A stretch of DNA of 64,000 nucleotides from Bog-473 sp036502025 (GCA_036502025.1 DASXZJ010000061.1:1-64000), one strand, 5' to 3'; shown: positions 1 to 8,887, counted from the stretch's first letter. The notes: a model not told the origin generated them from the letters alone. Numbers and translations are program-made.

Positions 1-491
1 GTCCCGGTGGTGCCCGAGGTGAAGACGATGGCGATGGGCCGTTCCAGATCGGTCTCCAGCGGCGGGGGGGCCTGGCCGGGAAGCCGGAGCCCGGCCAGGA
101 CGCCGTCGGGCTCCATGGCCGGCTCCATCACGATGATCTGATCCGATTCGACGTCACCGGTCGGGACCAGGTCCGCCGTGCACACCACCAGGCGGGGGTT
201 GGCCGCCCGCAGCACGGCGGAGCGCTCGGCCTGCACCAACTTGGGATTGACGGCGGCGGTCAGTGCCCCGAGCTTGGCCGCCGCCACGTAGGCGATGAAG
301 TGTTCGGGTACCGTCGGCAGCACCAGGGCCACCACGTCGCCCTCCCCCACCCCCCGTTCGGCCAGCCCCACCGCCACCTCGTCGGCCAGGGCGTTGAACT
401 CGGCGTAGGAGAGGACCAGCCCCTCATCGGTGATGAACGCGGCGCGGTCGCCGAAGCGCTGGGCGGCCTCGGTGGCGGTCTCAGCCAGCAT
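1..491 (-). CDS. Acyl/aryl-CoA ligase (ANL superfamily), N-terminal part, runs off the left edge
   Basis: Only the first 163 residues are present. The protein starts at ATG 491 and reads MLAETATEAAQRFGDRAAF, the usual opening of AMP-forming CoA ligases. The last visible residues are FTSGTTG, the start of the P-loop that grips ATP phosphates, so the adenylation domain continues outside the window. Enzymes of this family activate a carboxylic acid to acyl-AMP and then acyl-CoA in the cytoplasm. It is the last visible gene of the leftward catabolic operon, 14 bases after the aldehyde dehydrogenase stop. An aldehyde dehydrogenase followed by a CoA ligase suggests oxidation of an aldehyde to an acid and its activation (inference). 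Substrate cannot be told. Confidence 0.9.
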   Translation of the reverse strand, partial: MLAETATEAAQRFGDRAAFITDEGLVLSYAEFNALADEVAVGLAERGVGEGDVVALVLPTVPEHFIAYVAAAKLGALTAAVNPKLVQAERSAVLRAANPRLVVCTADLVPTGDVESDQIIVMEPAMEPDGVLAGLRLPGQAPPPLETDLERPIAIVFTSGTTG

Positions 492-505
492 GCGGCACCG
501 CCGGG

Positions 506-2020
506 TCAGTCCGACAGGCCGATGATGACCGACTTGGTCTCGGTGAAGGCCTCGATGCTGCCCCAGCCTCCCTCACGCCCGAGCCCGGATTGCTTGTAGC
601 CCCCGAAGGGCGCGCTCGGCCAGACGGTGTACTCGTTGATGCCGACCGTCCCGGCGCGGATGGCCTTGGCCACCCGGAAGGCCCGGGCGATGTTGCTGGT
701 GTAGACGCCCGCCCCCAGCCCGTACTCGGTGTCGTTGGCCAGCGCGATGGCGTGGGCCTCGTCGTCGAACGGCATGGCCACGAGCACGGGGCCGAACACC
801 TCCTCGCGGGCGACGCCCATGGTGTTGTCGACGTCGGCGAAGAGGGTCGGGTTGACGAAGTTGCCCTGGGCCAGGTCGCCACCGGGGCGGTCTCCCCCGG
901 CGACCAGGCGCGCCCCCTCCGACGGGGCCTTCTCAATGAAGCCCATCACCCGGTCGACCTGGCGCTGGTTGATGATGGCGCCCGAGGTGGTGGCGGTGTC
1001 GAAGGGGTCGCCGAACTGCACCATGCCGACCAGCGAGGAGGCAGCGTTGACGAAGGTTTCGTAGACGCTGCGCTGCACCAGCGAGCGCGTCTGGCAGACG
1101 CAGCCCTGGCCCGAGAGGCCCATGGAGACCATGCCCATGGCCATCATGGCGGCACCCTCGACGCTGGCGGCGTCCTCGAAGATGATGCTGGGCGACTTGC
1201 CGCCGAGCTCGAGCGTGACCCGCTTGATGGTGTCGCCGCTGGCCGCCAGGATGCGCTTGCCGACGGCGCGGCTGCCGGTGAAGGTCACCTTGTCGATGCC
1301 GGGGTGGGTGATGAGCGCCTCGCCGGTGGGGTCGCCCGGGCCGGGGACGAGGTTGAAGACGCCCGGCGGGAAGCCGGCCTCCTCTATCAGGGCGGCCAGC
1401 CGCAGCGAGGTGAGGACGGCGTACTCGGACGGCTTGACCACGACCGTGCAGCCGGTGGCCAGGGCCGGTGCCACCTTCTGGGCGAAGAGCATCATCGGCG
1501 CGTTCCACGGGATGATGGCGGCCACCACGCCCACCGGCTCGCGGAAGCTCATGATCTGGACGTCGTTGCCGGTCGGGCCGGACTCGTACGTCGGGTAGGT
1601 CGAGCCGCATATCTTGTCGATCCAGCCGGCGTGATGGTCGAAGACACCGGCGGCCATCTCGTGCGACACCACCGACATGGAGCTGAAGGCGATGGGCATG
1701 CCCATCTCGAGCGTCTGCAGCTGATCGAGCTCGGCGCCGTGCTCGGTGATCAGGGCGACCAGGCGGGTGAAGTACTGCTTGCGCTCCTTGGCCGTGAGGC
1801 GGGGCCACGGGCCATCGTCAAAGCCGCGCCGAGCCGCGGCGACGGCGCGGTCGACGTCGGCCACCGTGCCGATGGCGAAGGTGGTGACCACCTCGTTGGT
1901 GGCCGGGTTCCGCTGCTCCCAGGTCGACCCGTCCGAGGCGTCGGCCCAGGCGCCGTCGATGTAGAGCCGGCCGGGCTTCACGCCCAGCTGGTCGCGGTGC
2001 TCGAGTACGGACAGTGTCAT
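506..2020 (-). CDS. Aldehyde dehydrogenase, NAD(P)-dependent
   Basis: This 504-residue protein has the length and motif order of class aldehyde dehydrogenases: the IPWNAP segment near residue 170, the FTGS nucleotide-binding loop near 247, the general-base glutamate in LELGGKSP (about E271), the nucleophile in GQGCVC (about C307, with a second cysteine at 309) and EVFGPVL further on. It oxidises an aldehyde to the acid in the cytoplasm. The chosen ATG at 2020 has a purine-rich GGTGAGGTCACC just upstream; an in-frame extension upstream would only cover the end of the neighbouring gene. The acyl-CoA dehydrogenase stop lies 7 bases upstream, so the two are co-transcribed. Substrate is unknown. 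Confidence 0.93.
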   Translation of the reverse strand: MTLSVLEHRDQLGVKPGRLYIDGAWADASDGSTWEQRNPATNEVVTTFAIGTVADVDRAVAAARRGFDDGPWPRLTAKERKQYFTRLVALITEHGAELDQLQTLEMGMPIAFSSMSVVSHEMAAGVFDHHAGWIDKICGSTYPTYESGPTGNDVQIMSFREPVGVVAAIIPWNAPMMLFAQKVAPALATGCTVVVKPSEYAVLTSLRLAALIEEAGFPPGVFNLVPGPGDPTGEALITHPGIDKVTFTGSRAVGKRILAASGDTIKRVTLELGGKSPSIIFEDAASVEGAAMMAMGMVSMGLSGQGCVCQTRSLVQRSVYETFVNAASSLVGMVQFGDPFDTATTSGAIINQRQVDRVMGFIEKAPSEGARLVAGGDRPGGDLAQGNFVNPTLFADVDNTMGVAREEVFGPVLVAMPFDDEAHAIALANDTEYGLGAGVYTSNIARAFRVAKAIRAGTVGINEYTVWPSAPFGGYKQSGLGREGGWGSIEAFTETKSVIIGLSD

Positions 2021-2027
2021 GGTGACC

Positions 2028-3287
2028 TCACCCCCGGGGAAGCCCGAGCACGCGCTCGGAAATGATGTTGCGCTGAATTTCAGAGGTGCCCCCGGCGATG
2101 GTGCCGGCGAACGAGCGCAGGTACTGCACGGCCCAGGCCCCGTCGTAGAACGAGCCGGTGGCGCCCGACTCCATGGGGTCGGGTTCGAAGTGCGCCCGGT
2201 CCCACTCGGTGAACCGGTTGGGCCCGGGACCGTCGAGGTCGAGGCCATCGAGCCCCAGCGCCTCGAAGGCCAGCAGGCAGGCCCGACGCTCCGCCTCGCT
2301 GGAGAAGAGCTTGAGGATGAGGTGCTCGGGCGGCATCTCGCCGCGGGTGGCCTTGGCGAAGCCCCGGTAGCCGAGGCATTTCATCGCCGCGGTGTCGGTG
2401 GCCAGCTGGGCGATGGCCTGGGCCAGACGTGGGTCGTCCCCCAGGCGGCCGCCCTGGCCGTCGTCGCGGCCCGACAGCCTGATGAGGGCCTTGACGGTGC
2501 GCTCCATCTTGGAGACGTTCATGATCCAGAGCATGCCCCGCTCGTGGCGCAACGAGCCCTGGCTGACGGCCCAGCCCGCGTTGAGCTCGCCGACCAGGTT
2601 CTCGGCGGGCACCTCGACGTCGGTGAAGAAGACCTCGTTGAAGTCGGCGTGGTCCTGGTCGGTCAGCTCGGGCAGGGGCCGGCACGTGATGCCGGGCGTC
2701 TTCATGTCGATGATGAGGACGCTGATGCCGCGGTGCTTGGGTGCGTCGGGGTCGGTCCGCACGTAACACATGCACAGGTCGGACTGATGGGCGCCCGAGG
2801 TCCACACCTTCTGGCCGTTCACCACGAAGTGGTCGTCGCGCCGCTCGGCCCGGGTGGTGAGCGAGGCCAGGTCGCTGCCCGCGTTGGGCTCGCTCATGCC
2901 GACGCACCAGCTGACCTCGCCCCGGAGCGTCGGGAGGACGAAGCGCTCCTTCTGGTCCTCGGTGCCGAACTCGACGATGGAGGCGGCGCAGATGGAGAGG
3001 CCCTGGGGATTGAGGGAGCGCACCAGCATGCGCTCGGTCAGCACCTCGAAGTAGACCATCTGCTCCTGGGGGGTGGCGTTGCGGCCGCCCAGTTCGGGCG
3101 GCCAGCCCGGGACCAGGTAGCCCGCCTCGAACATGGCCCGCTGGAAGTCACGGGCCCACGGCGGCAGGTGGGCCGAGGACTGGCGGAACTGGTCCTCAAT
3201 CGTCTCTGGTCCCGGCTGGTGCTCGTCCAACCAGGCTTCGAGCTCGCGCCGGAACGAGGTCAGCGCGTCGTCGGGGGCCAGGCGCAT
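2028..3287 (-). CDS. Acyl-CoA dehydrogenase (FadE-type)
   Basis: A 419-residue flavoprotein of the acyl-CoA dehydrogenase family. Visible signatures are WCVGMSEPNAGSDLASL, which binds FAD and substrate, the WTSGAH loop, and the C-terminal GGTSEIQRNIISERVLG. It introduces the alpha-beta double bond in an acyl-CoA thioester. Start is ATG 3287 or TTG 3293, two codons earlier. A perfect palindrome TGACACGCGTGTCA lies only 4 to 10 bases before the start, overlapping the stop of the upstream gene, so an extra promoter inside the operon with a leaderless transcript is plausible (inference). It is close to the FadE proteins used in sterol side-chain degradation, but the exact substrate is not readable. 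Confidence 0.93.
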   Translation of the reverse strand: MRLAPDDALTSFRRELEAWLDEHQPGPETIEDQFRQSSAHLPPWARDFQRAMFEAGYLVPGWPPELGGRNATPQEQMVYFEVLTERMLVRSLNPQGLSICAASIVEFGTEDQKERFVLPTLRGEVSWCVGMSEPNAGSDLASLTTRAERRDDHFVVNGQKVWTSGAHQSDLCMCYVRTDPDAPKHRGISVLIIDMKTPGITCRPLPELTDQDHADFNEVFFTDVEVPAENLVGELNAGWAVSQGSLRHERGMLWIMNVSKMERTVKALIRLSGRDDGQGGRLGDDPRLAQAIAQLATDTAAMKCLGYRGFAKATRGEMPPEHLILKLFSSEAERRACLLAFEALGLDGLDLDGPGPNRFTEWDRAHFEPDPMESGATGSFYDGAWAVQYLRSFAGTIAGGTSEIQRNIISERVLGLPRG

Positions 3288-3296
3288 GGGCAACTA

Positions 3297-3310
3297 TGAC
3301 ACGCGTGTCA
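3297..3310. promoter_or_regulatory. Candidate TetR-type operator TGACACGCGTGTCA (site 1)
   Basis: A perfect 14-bp palindrome. It overlaps the stop codon of the CMD-like gene and sits just before the acyl-CoA dehydrogenase start. Read on the minus strand it is CTACCTGACAC-GC-GTGTCATAGT, matching the site at 8794 read on the plus strand except for the two central bases. Confidence 0.75.
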
Positions 3311-3739
3311 GGTAGGGGGCGAGTCGTCGTCGTCGGCGTCGGGGGTGCCTGACGAGCCCTGTTTGTAGCCCCGGCGGGCGGCCGGCAGGGCCTGGATGGC
3401 CAGGACGATCCCGAAGGCGGGCTCGGTGAGCAGGATGGACCCGGCGATCTCGTCCCAGGTGGCCCCGACCTCGGCGGCCAGGCGGGCGTGGCGCTGCACC
3501 CCACCGGGTTGGCGGGCGATGACGGTGCACACCATGCGGATCAGTTCGTGGGTCTTGCGGTCCGGGGCGCGCAGCGAGTCGATGGAGGCCATCCAGGCGT
3601 TCTGGGCCTGGAGCACGCCGGGCGCCCACTCGTGGAGGAACTTCTCGGAGGGAAAGGGCCAGACATCCCTGGTGATGTCGATGTCCAGTTCCTCTTCCTC
3701 TATGTCTCCTACTTCTCCCTCTTCGGGCGTCGGGCTCAT
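3308..3739 (-). CDS. Carboxymuconolactone decarboxylase/AhpD-like protein lacking the redox cysteines
   Basis: A 143-residue protein with a very acidic N-terminus (runs of Glu/Asp, residues 6-25) and an all-helical core that reads like the CMD/AhpD family: HELIRMVCTVIARQ, then RHARLAAEVGATWDEIAGSI. In redox-active AhpD proteins this core carries C-x2-C before the histidine; here that place is GGVQRH, so only the histidine remains. Peroxidase activity is therefore unlikely; such variants are often found in degradation operons with unknown roles. It lies between two acyl-CoA dehydrogenase genes and is co-directional with them. The C-terminal tail is also acidic (DADDDD). The family assignment rests on pattern only. 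Confidence 0.7.
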   Translation of the reverse strand: MSPTPEEGEVGDIEEEELDIDITRDVWPFPSEKFLHEWAPGVLQAQNAWMASIDSLRAPDRKTHELIRMVCTVIARQPGGVQRHARLAAEVGATWDEIAGSILLTEPAFGIVLAIQALPAARRGYKQGSSGTPDADDDDSPPT

Positions 3740-3824
3740 AGCGGCGCCACCTTACCGGCGGACCACGGGCGCCTTGCCGATGAGCACGGCGGCGTCCGGA
3801 CGGCGTCGCCGGGCGCCGGTCCGC

Positions 3825-6044
3825 TCAGCCTGTCGGTTCGGGATCCCGGGGCTGGCCGAGGATCCGCTCGGCGATCACGTTGCGCTGTACCTCGCTCGTC
3901 CCGCCGGCGATGGTGAGGCAGCGGGTGGAGAGGAAGCCCTCCTCCCAGCGCTGCGCCTTGCCGTCGAGCACCGCGCCGTCGGCGCCGTAGAGGGCCATCC
4001 CCATCTCCTGGACCCGCTGCTCGTGCTCCACCCCGAGCAGCTTGCGCACGCTCGATCCGCTACCCGGGTCCACCCCGCTCAGCGTCCGCAACGTGGCCCG
4101 GTGGCCGAGCAGGGCCAGGGACTGCGCCTCGACCAACAGGGCGCCGAGCTCGCCGTACCAGGTGGGCGACCCGCCGTCGTCCCGTCGGGCCAGCGTCCGG
4201 ACCAGCGATTCGACCCCGGGCCCGAAGGAGGCGCCGGTCGACATGGACACCCGCTCGTTGGCCAAGGTCGTGCGCCCGATGCGCCAGCCGTCGCCGGGTT
4301 GGCCCACCACGGCGTCGTCGGGCACGAAGACGTCGGTCAGGAAGACCTCGTTGAACATGGCGGCGCCGGTCAGCTCGCGTAGCGGCCGGATCTCGATACC
4401 CCGTTCAGCCATGTCCACCAGGAAGTAGGTGATCCCGGCATGCTTGGGCGCCACAGGGTCCGAGCGGGCCAGGCAGATGCCGAAGTCCGCGCTCTGGGCC
4501 AGCGTCGTCCACACCTTCTGGCCGTTGAGGATCCAGCCGCCCTCCACCTTCTCGGCCCGCGTGCTGAGCGCGGCCAGATCCGACCCCGCACCCGGCTCGC
4601 TGAAGAGCTGGCACCACGCCATCGTCCCCAACAACGTCGGCCGCACCCACCGCTCCTGCTGCTCGGCGGTGCCGTGGGCGATGATGGTGGGCAGCGCCCA
4701 CGCGCCGACCGCCAGGTGGGGCCGCACCACGCCGGCCGCGGCCAGCTCCTCGTCGATCACCAGTTGGTCCAACGGGTCGGCCGCCCGTCCCCACGGCGCC
4801 GGCCAGTGCGGCATCAGCAGTCCGGTCTCGACCAGCGCGGACCTCTGGTCGGCCCCGCTCGCGGCTGCGACCAGCTCCACCAGGGGGCGCACCGCGGACC
4901 GCCGGGACGCCGCGTCGGGGGGCAGATCGCCGGTCAACCCCCGCCGGGCGCCGGCCACCGCGAGGGCGGCCACGCTGTGCTCCAGCGCGCCCACGTCCGC
5001 CAGCAGCTGGCGGGTGGCCATGGCCCGCCGGAGATAGAGGTGCGCGTCGTGCTGCCAGGTGAACCCGATGCCTCCCAGCACCTGGATGCACGCCTTGGCG
5101 CAGCGGGTGCTGGCCTCCAGGCTGGCCGCCCCGGCCAGGCGCGCGCTGAGCGCCCGCTCCTCGCGGCCCGACCTGGCGTCCGCCTCCCAGGCCGCCGCCG
5201 CATCCCAGGCCAGCGCGGCGCACTGTTCGACTGCCACGAGCATGTCGGCCAGCGTGTGCTTGATCGCCTGGAACTGCCCGATGGGCCGGCCGAACTGGAC
5301 GCGCACCTTGGCGTAGTCCGACGCCGTGTCGAGACACCAGCGGGCCACCCCGGCGGCCTCGGCGGCCGCCAGGACCAGGGCGAGGTCGCGCACCTCGTCG
5401 GTGGTGACATCGGGCAGTCGGGCCTCCTCCGGCAGGGCGACCCCGCTGACCTCCAACCGGCCCAGCGGCCGGGTGGCGTCCAACGCCGGCAGGACCTCGA
5501 GCGTGCCGGCGTCCCGCGCATCGAGCACGCACCACCCGCCGTCGTCCAGCGGGGCCAGCAGCACGGCGGCGGTCGGCAGCCCGGGCACCGGCCGCAAGGT
5601 GCCACGCCCGGTCGGTGCCCCGGCCGGGCCCTCCACCTTCACGGCGCCGGCCCCCAGCGCCACGGCGGCGGGGGTGGTTCCATCGGCCAGACCGGGCAGG
5701 TAACGGGCCCGCTGCGCCGCGGTGCCGTGACGGGCCAGCAATGCCGCGGCCAGCACGGTCGAGAGGACCGGCCCGGGCAGCAGGGCGTACCCCAGCTCCT
5801 CGAGCACGACGGCCAGCTCGGCCAGGCCGAACCCCTGGCCCCCGTCGGCTTCGGGCACGTGCAGCCCGAGCCATCCCTGGGCGGCCATCTTCTCCCAGAC
5901 CGCGGGCAGCCCGGCCGCCCCCGGCGACCCGGTAGCGGCCGCGTCCAGCGCGGCGCGGGGCACCGAGGGCGGGCAGTGGGTCTCGAGCCAGCGCCGGGCG
6001 CTCAGGCGCAGCGCCTCGTGCTCCTCGGATACGGCGATGGGCAC
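3825..6044 (-). CDS. Double-domain acyl-CoA dehydrogenase (FadE34-like fusion)
   Basis: A 739-residue protein made of two acyl-CoA dehydrogenase modules in tandem. Module one covers about residues 1-365 and ends with GGIGFTWQHDAHLYLRR (324-340). Module two covers about 385-739, with FSEPGAGSDLA at 481-491 and a C-terminal GGTSEVQRNVIAERILG. In actinobacteria such fusions replace the alpha2beta2 heterotetramers used on steroid side chains, and mycobacterial FadE34 is of this type (family knowledge). The start is GTG 6044, directly abutting the ferredoxin stop. It probably dehydrogenates a bulky or branched acyl-CoA (inference). Electron acceptor would be ETF, whose genes are not in the window. 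Confidence 0.9.
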   Translation of the reverse strand: MPIAVSEEHEALRLSARRWLETHCPPSVPRAALDAAATGSPGAAGLPAVWEKMAAQGWLGLHVPEADGGQGFGLAELAVVLEELGYALLPGPVLSTVLAAALLARHGTAAQRARYLPGLADGTTPAAVALGAGAVKVEGPAGAPTGRGTLRPVPGLPTAAVLLAPLDDGGWCVLDARDAGTLEVLPALDATRPLGRLEVSGVALPEEARLPDVTTDEVRDLALVLAAAEAAGVARWCLDTASDYAKVRVQFGRPIGQFQAIKHTLADMLVAVEQCAALAWDAAAAWEADARSGREERALSARLAGAASLEASTRCAKACIQVLGGIGFTWQHDAHLYLRRAMATRQLLADVGALEHSVAALAVAGARRGLTGDLPPDAASRRSAVRPLVELVAAASGADQRSALVETGLLMPHWPAPWGRAADPLDQLVIDEELAAAGVVRPHLAVGAWALPTIIAHGTAEQQERWVRPTLLGTMAWCQLFSEPGAGSDLAALSTRAEKVEGGWILNGQKVWTTLAQSADFGICLARSDPVAPKHAGITYFLVDMAERGIEIRPLRELTGAAMFNEVFLTDVFVPDDAVVGQPGDGWRIGRTTLANERVSMSTGASFGPGVESLVRTLARRDDGGSPTWYGELGALLVEAQSLALLGHRATLRTLSGVDPGSGSSVRKLLGVEHEQRVQEMGMALYGADGAVLDGKAQRWEEGFLSTRCLTIAGGTSEVQRNVIAERILGQPRDPEPTG

Positions 6045-6293
6045 CTAGGCCTCCCCTTCACTCAGGTCGACCACGGTCCCGCTGCGCCACAGCGAGATGG
6101 CCCCGACCGGGCAACCCTCGGCCGCGATCCGCAACCGGGCCTCATCGGTGGCCGCCGGGTCGAGGACGACGGCGTGGCCGTCCTCGCCGAGGTCGAACGT
6201 GGCGGGGGCCCAGAAGAGGCAGTTGCCCGATCCCATGCAGAGGTCCCAGTCGATGGTGACGTCCAACGGCCCGGTCACCTCCTCGTCGGTCAT
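6045..6293 (-). CDS. Small ferredoxin, probable P450 electron donor
   Basis: An 82-residue ferredoxin beginning MTDEEVTGPLDVTIDW. The cluster ligands are in DLCMGSGNC and, near the end, EGCPVGAISL, the spacing of the single-cluster ferredoxins (3Fe-4S or 4Fe-4S) that accompany actinobacterial cytochromes P450. The residue between the first two ligands does not settle the cluster type. Its start overlaps the stop of the upstream thiolase-like gene (ATGA at 6290-6293), so translation is coupled, and its stop touches the start of the double ACAD. A P450 lies one gene upstream in the same operon and is its likely partner. A ferredoxin reductase is not present in the window. Confidence 0.88.
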   Translation of the reverse strand: MTDEEVTGPLDVTIDWDLCMGSGNCLFWAPATFDLGEDGHAVVLDPAATDEARLRIAAEGCPVGAISLWRSGTVVDLSEGEA

Positions 6294-7459
6294 GGCGTGC
6301 GGAGGAGTACGGCGCTGGTCGGCACGCCCTCCCCCGAGGTGACCAGGCAGGTACGGGCGTTCTCGACCTGGCAGGTCGACGTCCCTCGCAACTGGCGCAC
6401 CCCCTCGGTGATGAGGTTGAAGCCGTGCACGTAGGCCTCGGACAGCCCCCCGCCCGAGGTGTTGGTGGGCAGCGACCCGCTCCCCCAGCGCAGGTTGCCC
6501 TCCATCACGAAGTCGCCCGCCTCGCCCCGCTGGCAGAACCCATACCCCTCGAGTGAGAGGAGGATCAACGGCGTGAAGGCGTCGTAGATCTGGGCCACGT
6601 CGACGTCGGCCGGGCCCAGGTCGGACTGGTCCCAGAGCTTGCGGGCGCAGGACCACGCCGGCCCGGTCAAGGGATCGTCGCAGTAGTAGTTGACCATCGA
6701 CTCGTGCTGGCGGTGCAGGCCCTGCCCGAACGCGTGGACCAGCGCCGGCGGGTGCGGGCAGTCCTTGGCCCGCTCGGCCGAGACCAGGACGGCGGCCAGC
6801 GCCCCGTCGGTCTCCAGGCAGTTGTCGAACAGGCAGAGCGGCTCGGAGATGAAGCGGGCCGCCATGTAGTCGTCGACCGACATCTTCTTGTCGTACATCA
6901 ACGCGGCGGGGTTCCGGTTGGCGTGGGCCCGGATGGCGGTGGCCACTTCGGCCAGCTGCTCGCGCCCGCCGCCGTACTCATAGATATAGCGGCGGGCCAG
7001 CATGGCCACCTCGTCGACCGGGCGCAGCAGCCCGAACGGCCTGGTCCACTGGGCCTGGATGGGCAGCTTCGACGGGCCCGACGCCCACGGCCGCGAGGCA
7101 CGGGCCCCCCGTTTGCGCGAGCGCCAGGCCACCACGACGTCCGCCTGCCCCGTGGCGATGGCCATGGCGGCGTGGCCGATGGTGGCGCATCCCGCCCCAC
7201 CCCCGTAGCCGACCTGAGAGAAGTAGGTCACGTCCCCGGCGCCGATGTTCTTCGCCATGGTGACCTCGTCGGTCGTCTCCATCGTGTAGGAGGAGAGCCC
7301 GTCGACCTCACTGGGCGAGATCCCGGCGTCGCGCAAGGCGGCCACCACCGCTTCGGCGGCCAGCTGCCCTTCGGGGCGGTCTATCTGCTTGGCGAACTCC
7401 GTCTGCCCGATGCCCACGATGGCCGCGGCGTCCTGGAGTGGGCTACGGGTTTTCGTCAT
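6290..7459 (-). CDS. Thiolase-superfamily lipid-transfer protein (Ltp/SCP-x type)
   Basis: A 389-residue thiolase-fold protein. It shows AAIVGIGQTEF at the start, the GGGAGCATIGHAAMAIATG helix, QIYDAFTPLILLSLEG near residue 300 and the glycine-rich LPTNTSGGGLSE near 345, the hallmark set of the SCP-x/Ltp group. Relatives such as Ltp2 catalyse retro-aldol cleavage at the end of steroid side-chain removal and need a DUF35 partner (family knowledge). No DUF35 gene is seen in this window, so the partner, if needed, lies elsewhere. It lies 37 bases downstream of the P450 and overlaps the ferredoxin start. The alternative is an acyl-CoA thiolase with unknown specificity. Confidence 0.87.
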   Translation of the reverse strand: MTKTRSPLQDAAAIVGIGQTEFAKQIDRPEGQLAAEAVVAALRDAGISPSEVDGLSSYTMETTDEVTMAKNIGAGDVTYFSQVGYGGGAGCATIGHAAMAIATGQADVVVAWRSRKRGARASRPWASGPSKLPIQAQWTRPFGLLRPVDEVAMLARRYIYEYGGGREQLAEVATAIRAHANRNPAALMYDKKMSVDDYMAARFISEPLCLFDNCLETDGALAAVLVSAERAKDCPHPPALVHAFGQGLHRQHESMVNYYCDDPLTGPAWSCARKLWDQSDLGPADVDVAQIYDAFTPLILLSLEGYGFCQRGEAGDFVMEGNLRWGSGSLPTNTSGGGLSEAYVHGFNLITEGVRQLRGTSTCQVENARTCLVTSGEGVPTSAVLLRTP

Positions 7460-7496
7460 CGAGTGGTGAACCTATCTTGGGCGGGGGCCCCGGCGT

Positions 7497-8750
7497 TCAA
7501 GCCGGGGAGAAGACGACCGGCAGCGAGAGCGGCGAGCGGAAGGCCAGTCCCTCGATGTGCGGCGGCTCGGCAGCCGGGTCCAACGTGAAGGGCCCGAGGC
7601 GGTCGAAGAGCGTGTTGATGGCGACACGCGATTCCATGCGGGCCAGGTGCATGCCGAGGCAGACGTGGACCCCGAAACCGAAGCCGACGTGCTGGCGCAT
7701 CGTCCGGAACATGTCGTAGCGGTCCGGCTGGTCGTACTTGCGCTCGTCGCGGTTTGCCGCGCCGATCAACAGGGCGATGTCGGCACCCTGGGCGATGGGC
7801 ACGCCGGCCAGCTCGGTGTCGCGCGCGGCCCGGCGCAGGATGACGGTGACCGGGCCCTCCCAGCGCACGGCCTCCTCGAAGGCCTGGGCGTACAGGGAGC
7901 GGTCCCCGTAGAGCGCGTCGAACTGCGTGCGGTCGTTGAGCAAGGCCAGCAGGAGGTTGCCGGTGGCGCGGTAGGTGGTTTCCACGCCGGCGGGAAGCAG
8001 GAGGCGCAGGAACGAGTAGATCTCCTCGTCGGTGAGACGCTCGCCGTCGACCTCGACCTGCACGATGTCGCTGATCAGATCGTCGCCCGGCGAGTGGCGG
8101 CGCTCGGCCATGACGGCGGCGAAGTAGTCACGCAGGTCCGACGACGCCTTCATGCCTCGCTCCCAGTTGGCGGCCGTACTGGTGAGCTCAATCGCCCAAC
8201 GCTGGAAGGTCTGGTAGTCGGCCCGTGGCAGACCGAGGATGCGAGCGATCACCTGCACCGGGTAGTTGAAGGTCACCTCGCGCACGAGGTCGGCCCGGCC
8301 GCGGTCGATGAAGGAGTCGATGAGCTCGTTGACGATGACGGCCACCAACTCGGACTCCCACCGTTCGAGCATCTTGGAGCGGAAGGCCGGCGCCACCAAG
8401 GCCCGCGCGGCGCGGTGGTCGGGCTCGTCCATCTGCAAGATGGTGCGCCCCATGACCGTCCCCATGACGCCCTCGTACACCGACGAGGAGTAGGTCTCGT
8501 TGTCGCGCAGGACCTCGACGACCTCGTCGAAACCGAAGACCGTCACCGGCGGCGGCTGGTCGGGGTCCGTCAGCGTGGTCTCGTACATCTCGGGCTCGCC
8601 CAGGTCCACGGCGCCCAGGTGGACCGGGCACTGGCGGCACAGCTCGTGCAGGCGCGGGTAGGGGTCGCGGATGGTCCCGGACACCACGTCCTTGAGCTCG
8701 AACGGGTCGAACGGCACAGCCGTGGCGTCCGCCGTCTCAGTGCCTCCCAT
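7497..8750 (-). CDS. Cytochrome P450
   Basis: A soluble 417-residue cytochrome P450. The heme-binding loop is FGFGVHVCLGMHLARME, with the thiolate ligand at about C364; the I-helix oxygen-activation motif is LLPAGVETTYRAT and the K-helix E-x2-R is EEAVRW. It hydroxylates an unactivated carbon using electrons from a ferredoxin, probably the one two genes downstream. The start at ATG 8750 follows a strong site (GAGGAGGGACCGTT). It opens the leftward catabolic operon, and a perfect TGACACCGGTGTCA palindrome lies 44 bases upstream in the gap shared with the divergent TetR gene. In mycobacteria P450s in comparable operons start sterol side-chain oxidation; the substrate here is open. Confidence 0.95.
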   Translation of the reverse strand: MGGTETADATAVPFDPFELKDVVSGTIRDPYPRLHELCRQCPVHLGAVDLGEPEMYETTLTDPDQPPPVTVFGFDEVVEVLRDNETYSSSVYEGVMGTVMGRTILQMDEPDHRAARALVAPAFRSKMLERWESELVAVIVNELIDSFIDRGRADLVREVTFNYPVQVIARILGLPRADYQTFQRWAIELTSTAANWERGMKASSDLRDYFAAVMAERRHSPGDDLISDIVQVEVDGERLTDEEIYSFLRLLLPAGVETTYRATGNLLLALLNDRTQFDALYGDRSLYAQAFEEAVRWEGPVTVILRRAARDTELAGVPIAQGADIALLIGAANRDERKYDQPDRYDMFRTMRQHVGFGFGVHVCLGMHLARMESRVAINTLFDRLGPFTLDPAAEPPHIEGLAFRSPLSLPVVFSPA

Positions 8751-8793
8751 AACGGTCCCTCCTCTTCGACGCTGCCGCCCCCTGGTCTCTACC

Positions 8794-8807
8794 TGACACC
8801 GGTGTCA
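8794..8807. promoter_or_regulatory. Candidate TetR-type operator TGACACCGGTGTCA (site 2), P450/TetR intergenic region
   Basis: A perfect 14-bp palindrome between the divergent P450 operon and TetR gene. Reading toward the P450, the TANNNT-type hexamer TACTAT directly adjoins the palindrome (one base overlap), so a bound repressor would cover the promoter. Reading toward tetR it is followed by TAGT. This is the natural place for autoregulation. Confidence 0.8.
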
Positions 8808-8887
8808 TAGTACTCAACCCACGTTGAGGATTCACGGTGGTTCGCTATGTTCGACGGGGCGACCCAAAAGAGCTAGAGAATGGGCCC

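Noticed and set aside
4440..6434. Very long open frame antisense to the double ACAD (over 600 codons)
   Set aside because: High-GC third-position shadow of a conserved gene; no domain, no ribosome site. The same applies to other long antisense frames, such as 590-2065, 13935-16154, 29373-31151, 38846-40381 and 40177-42090.
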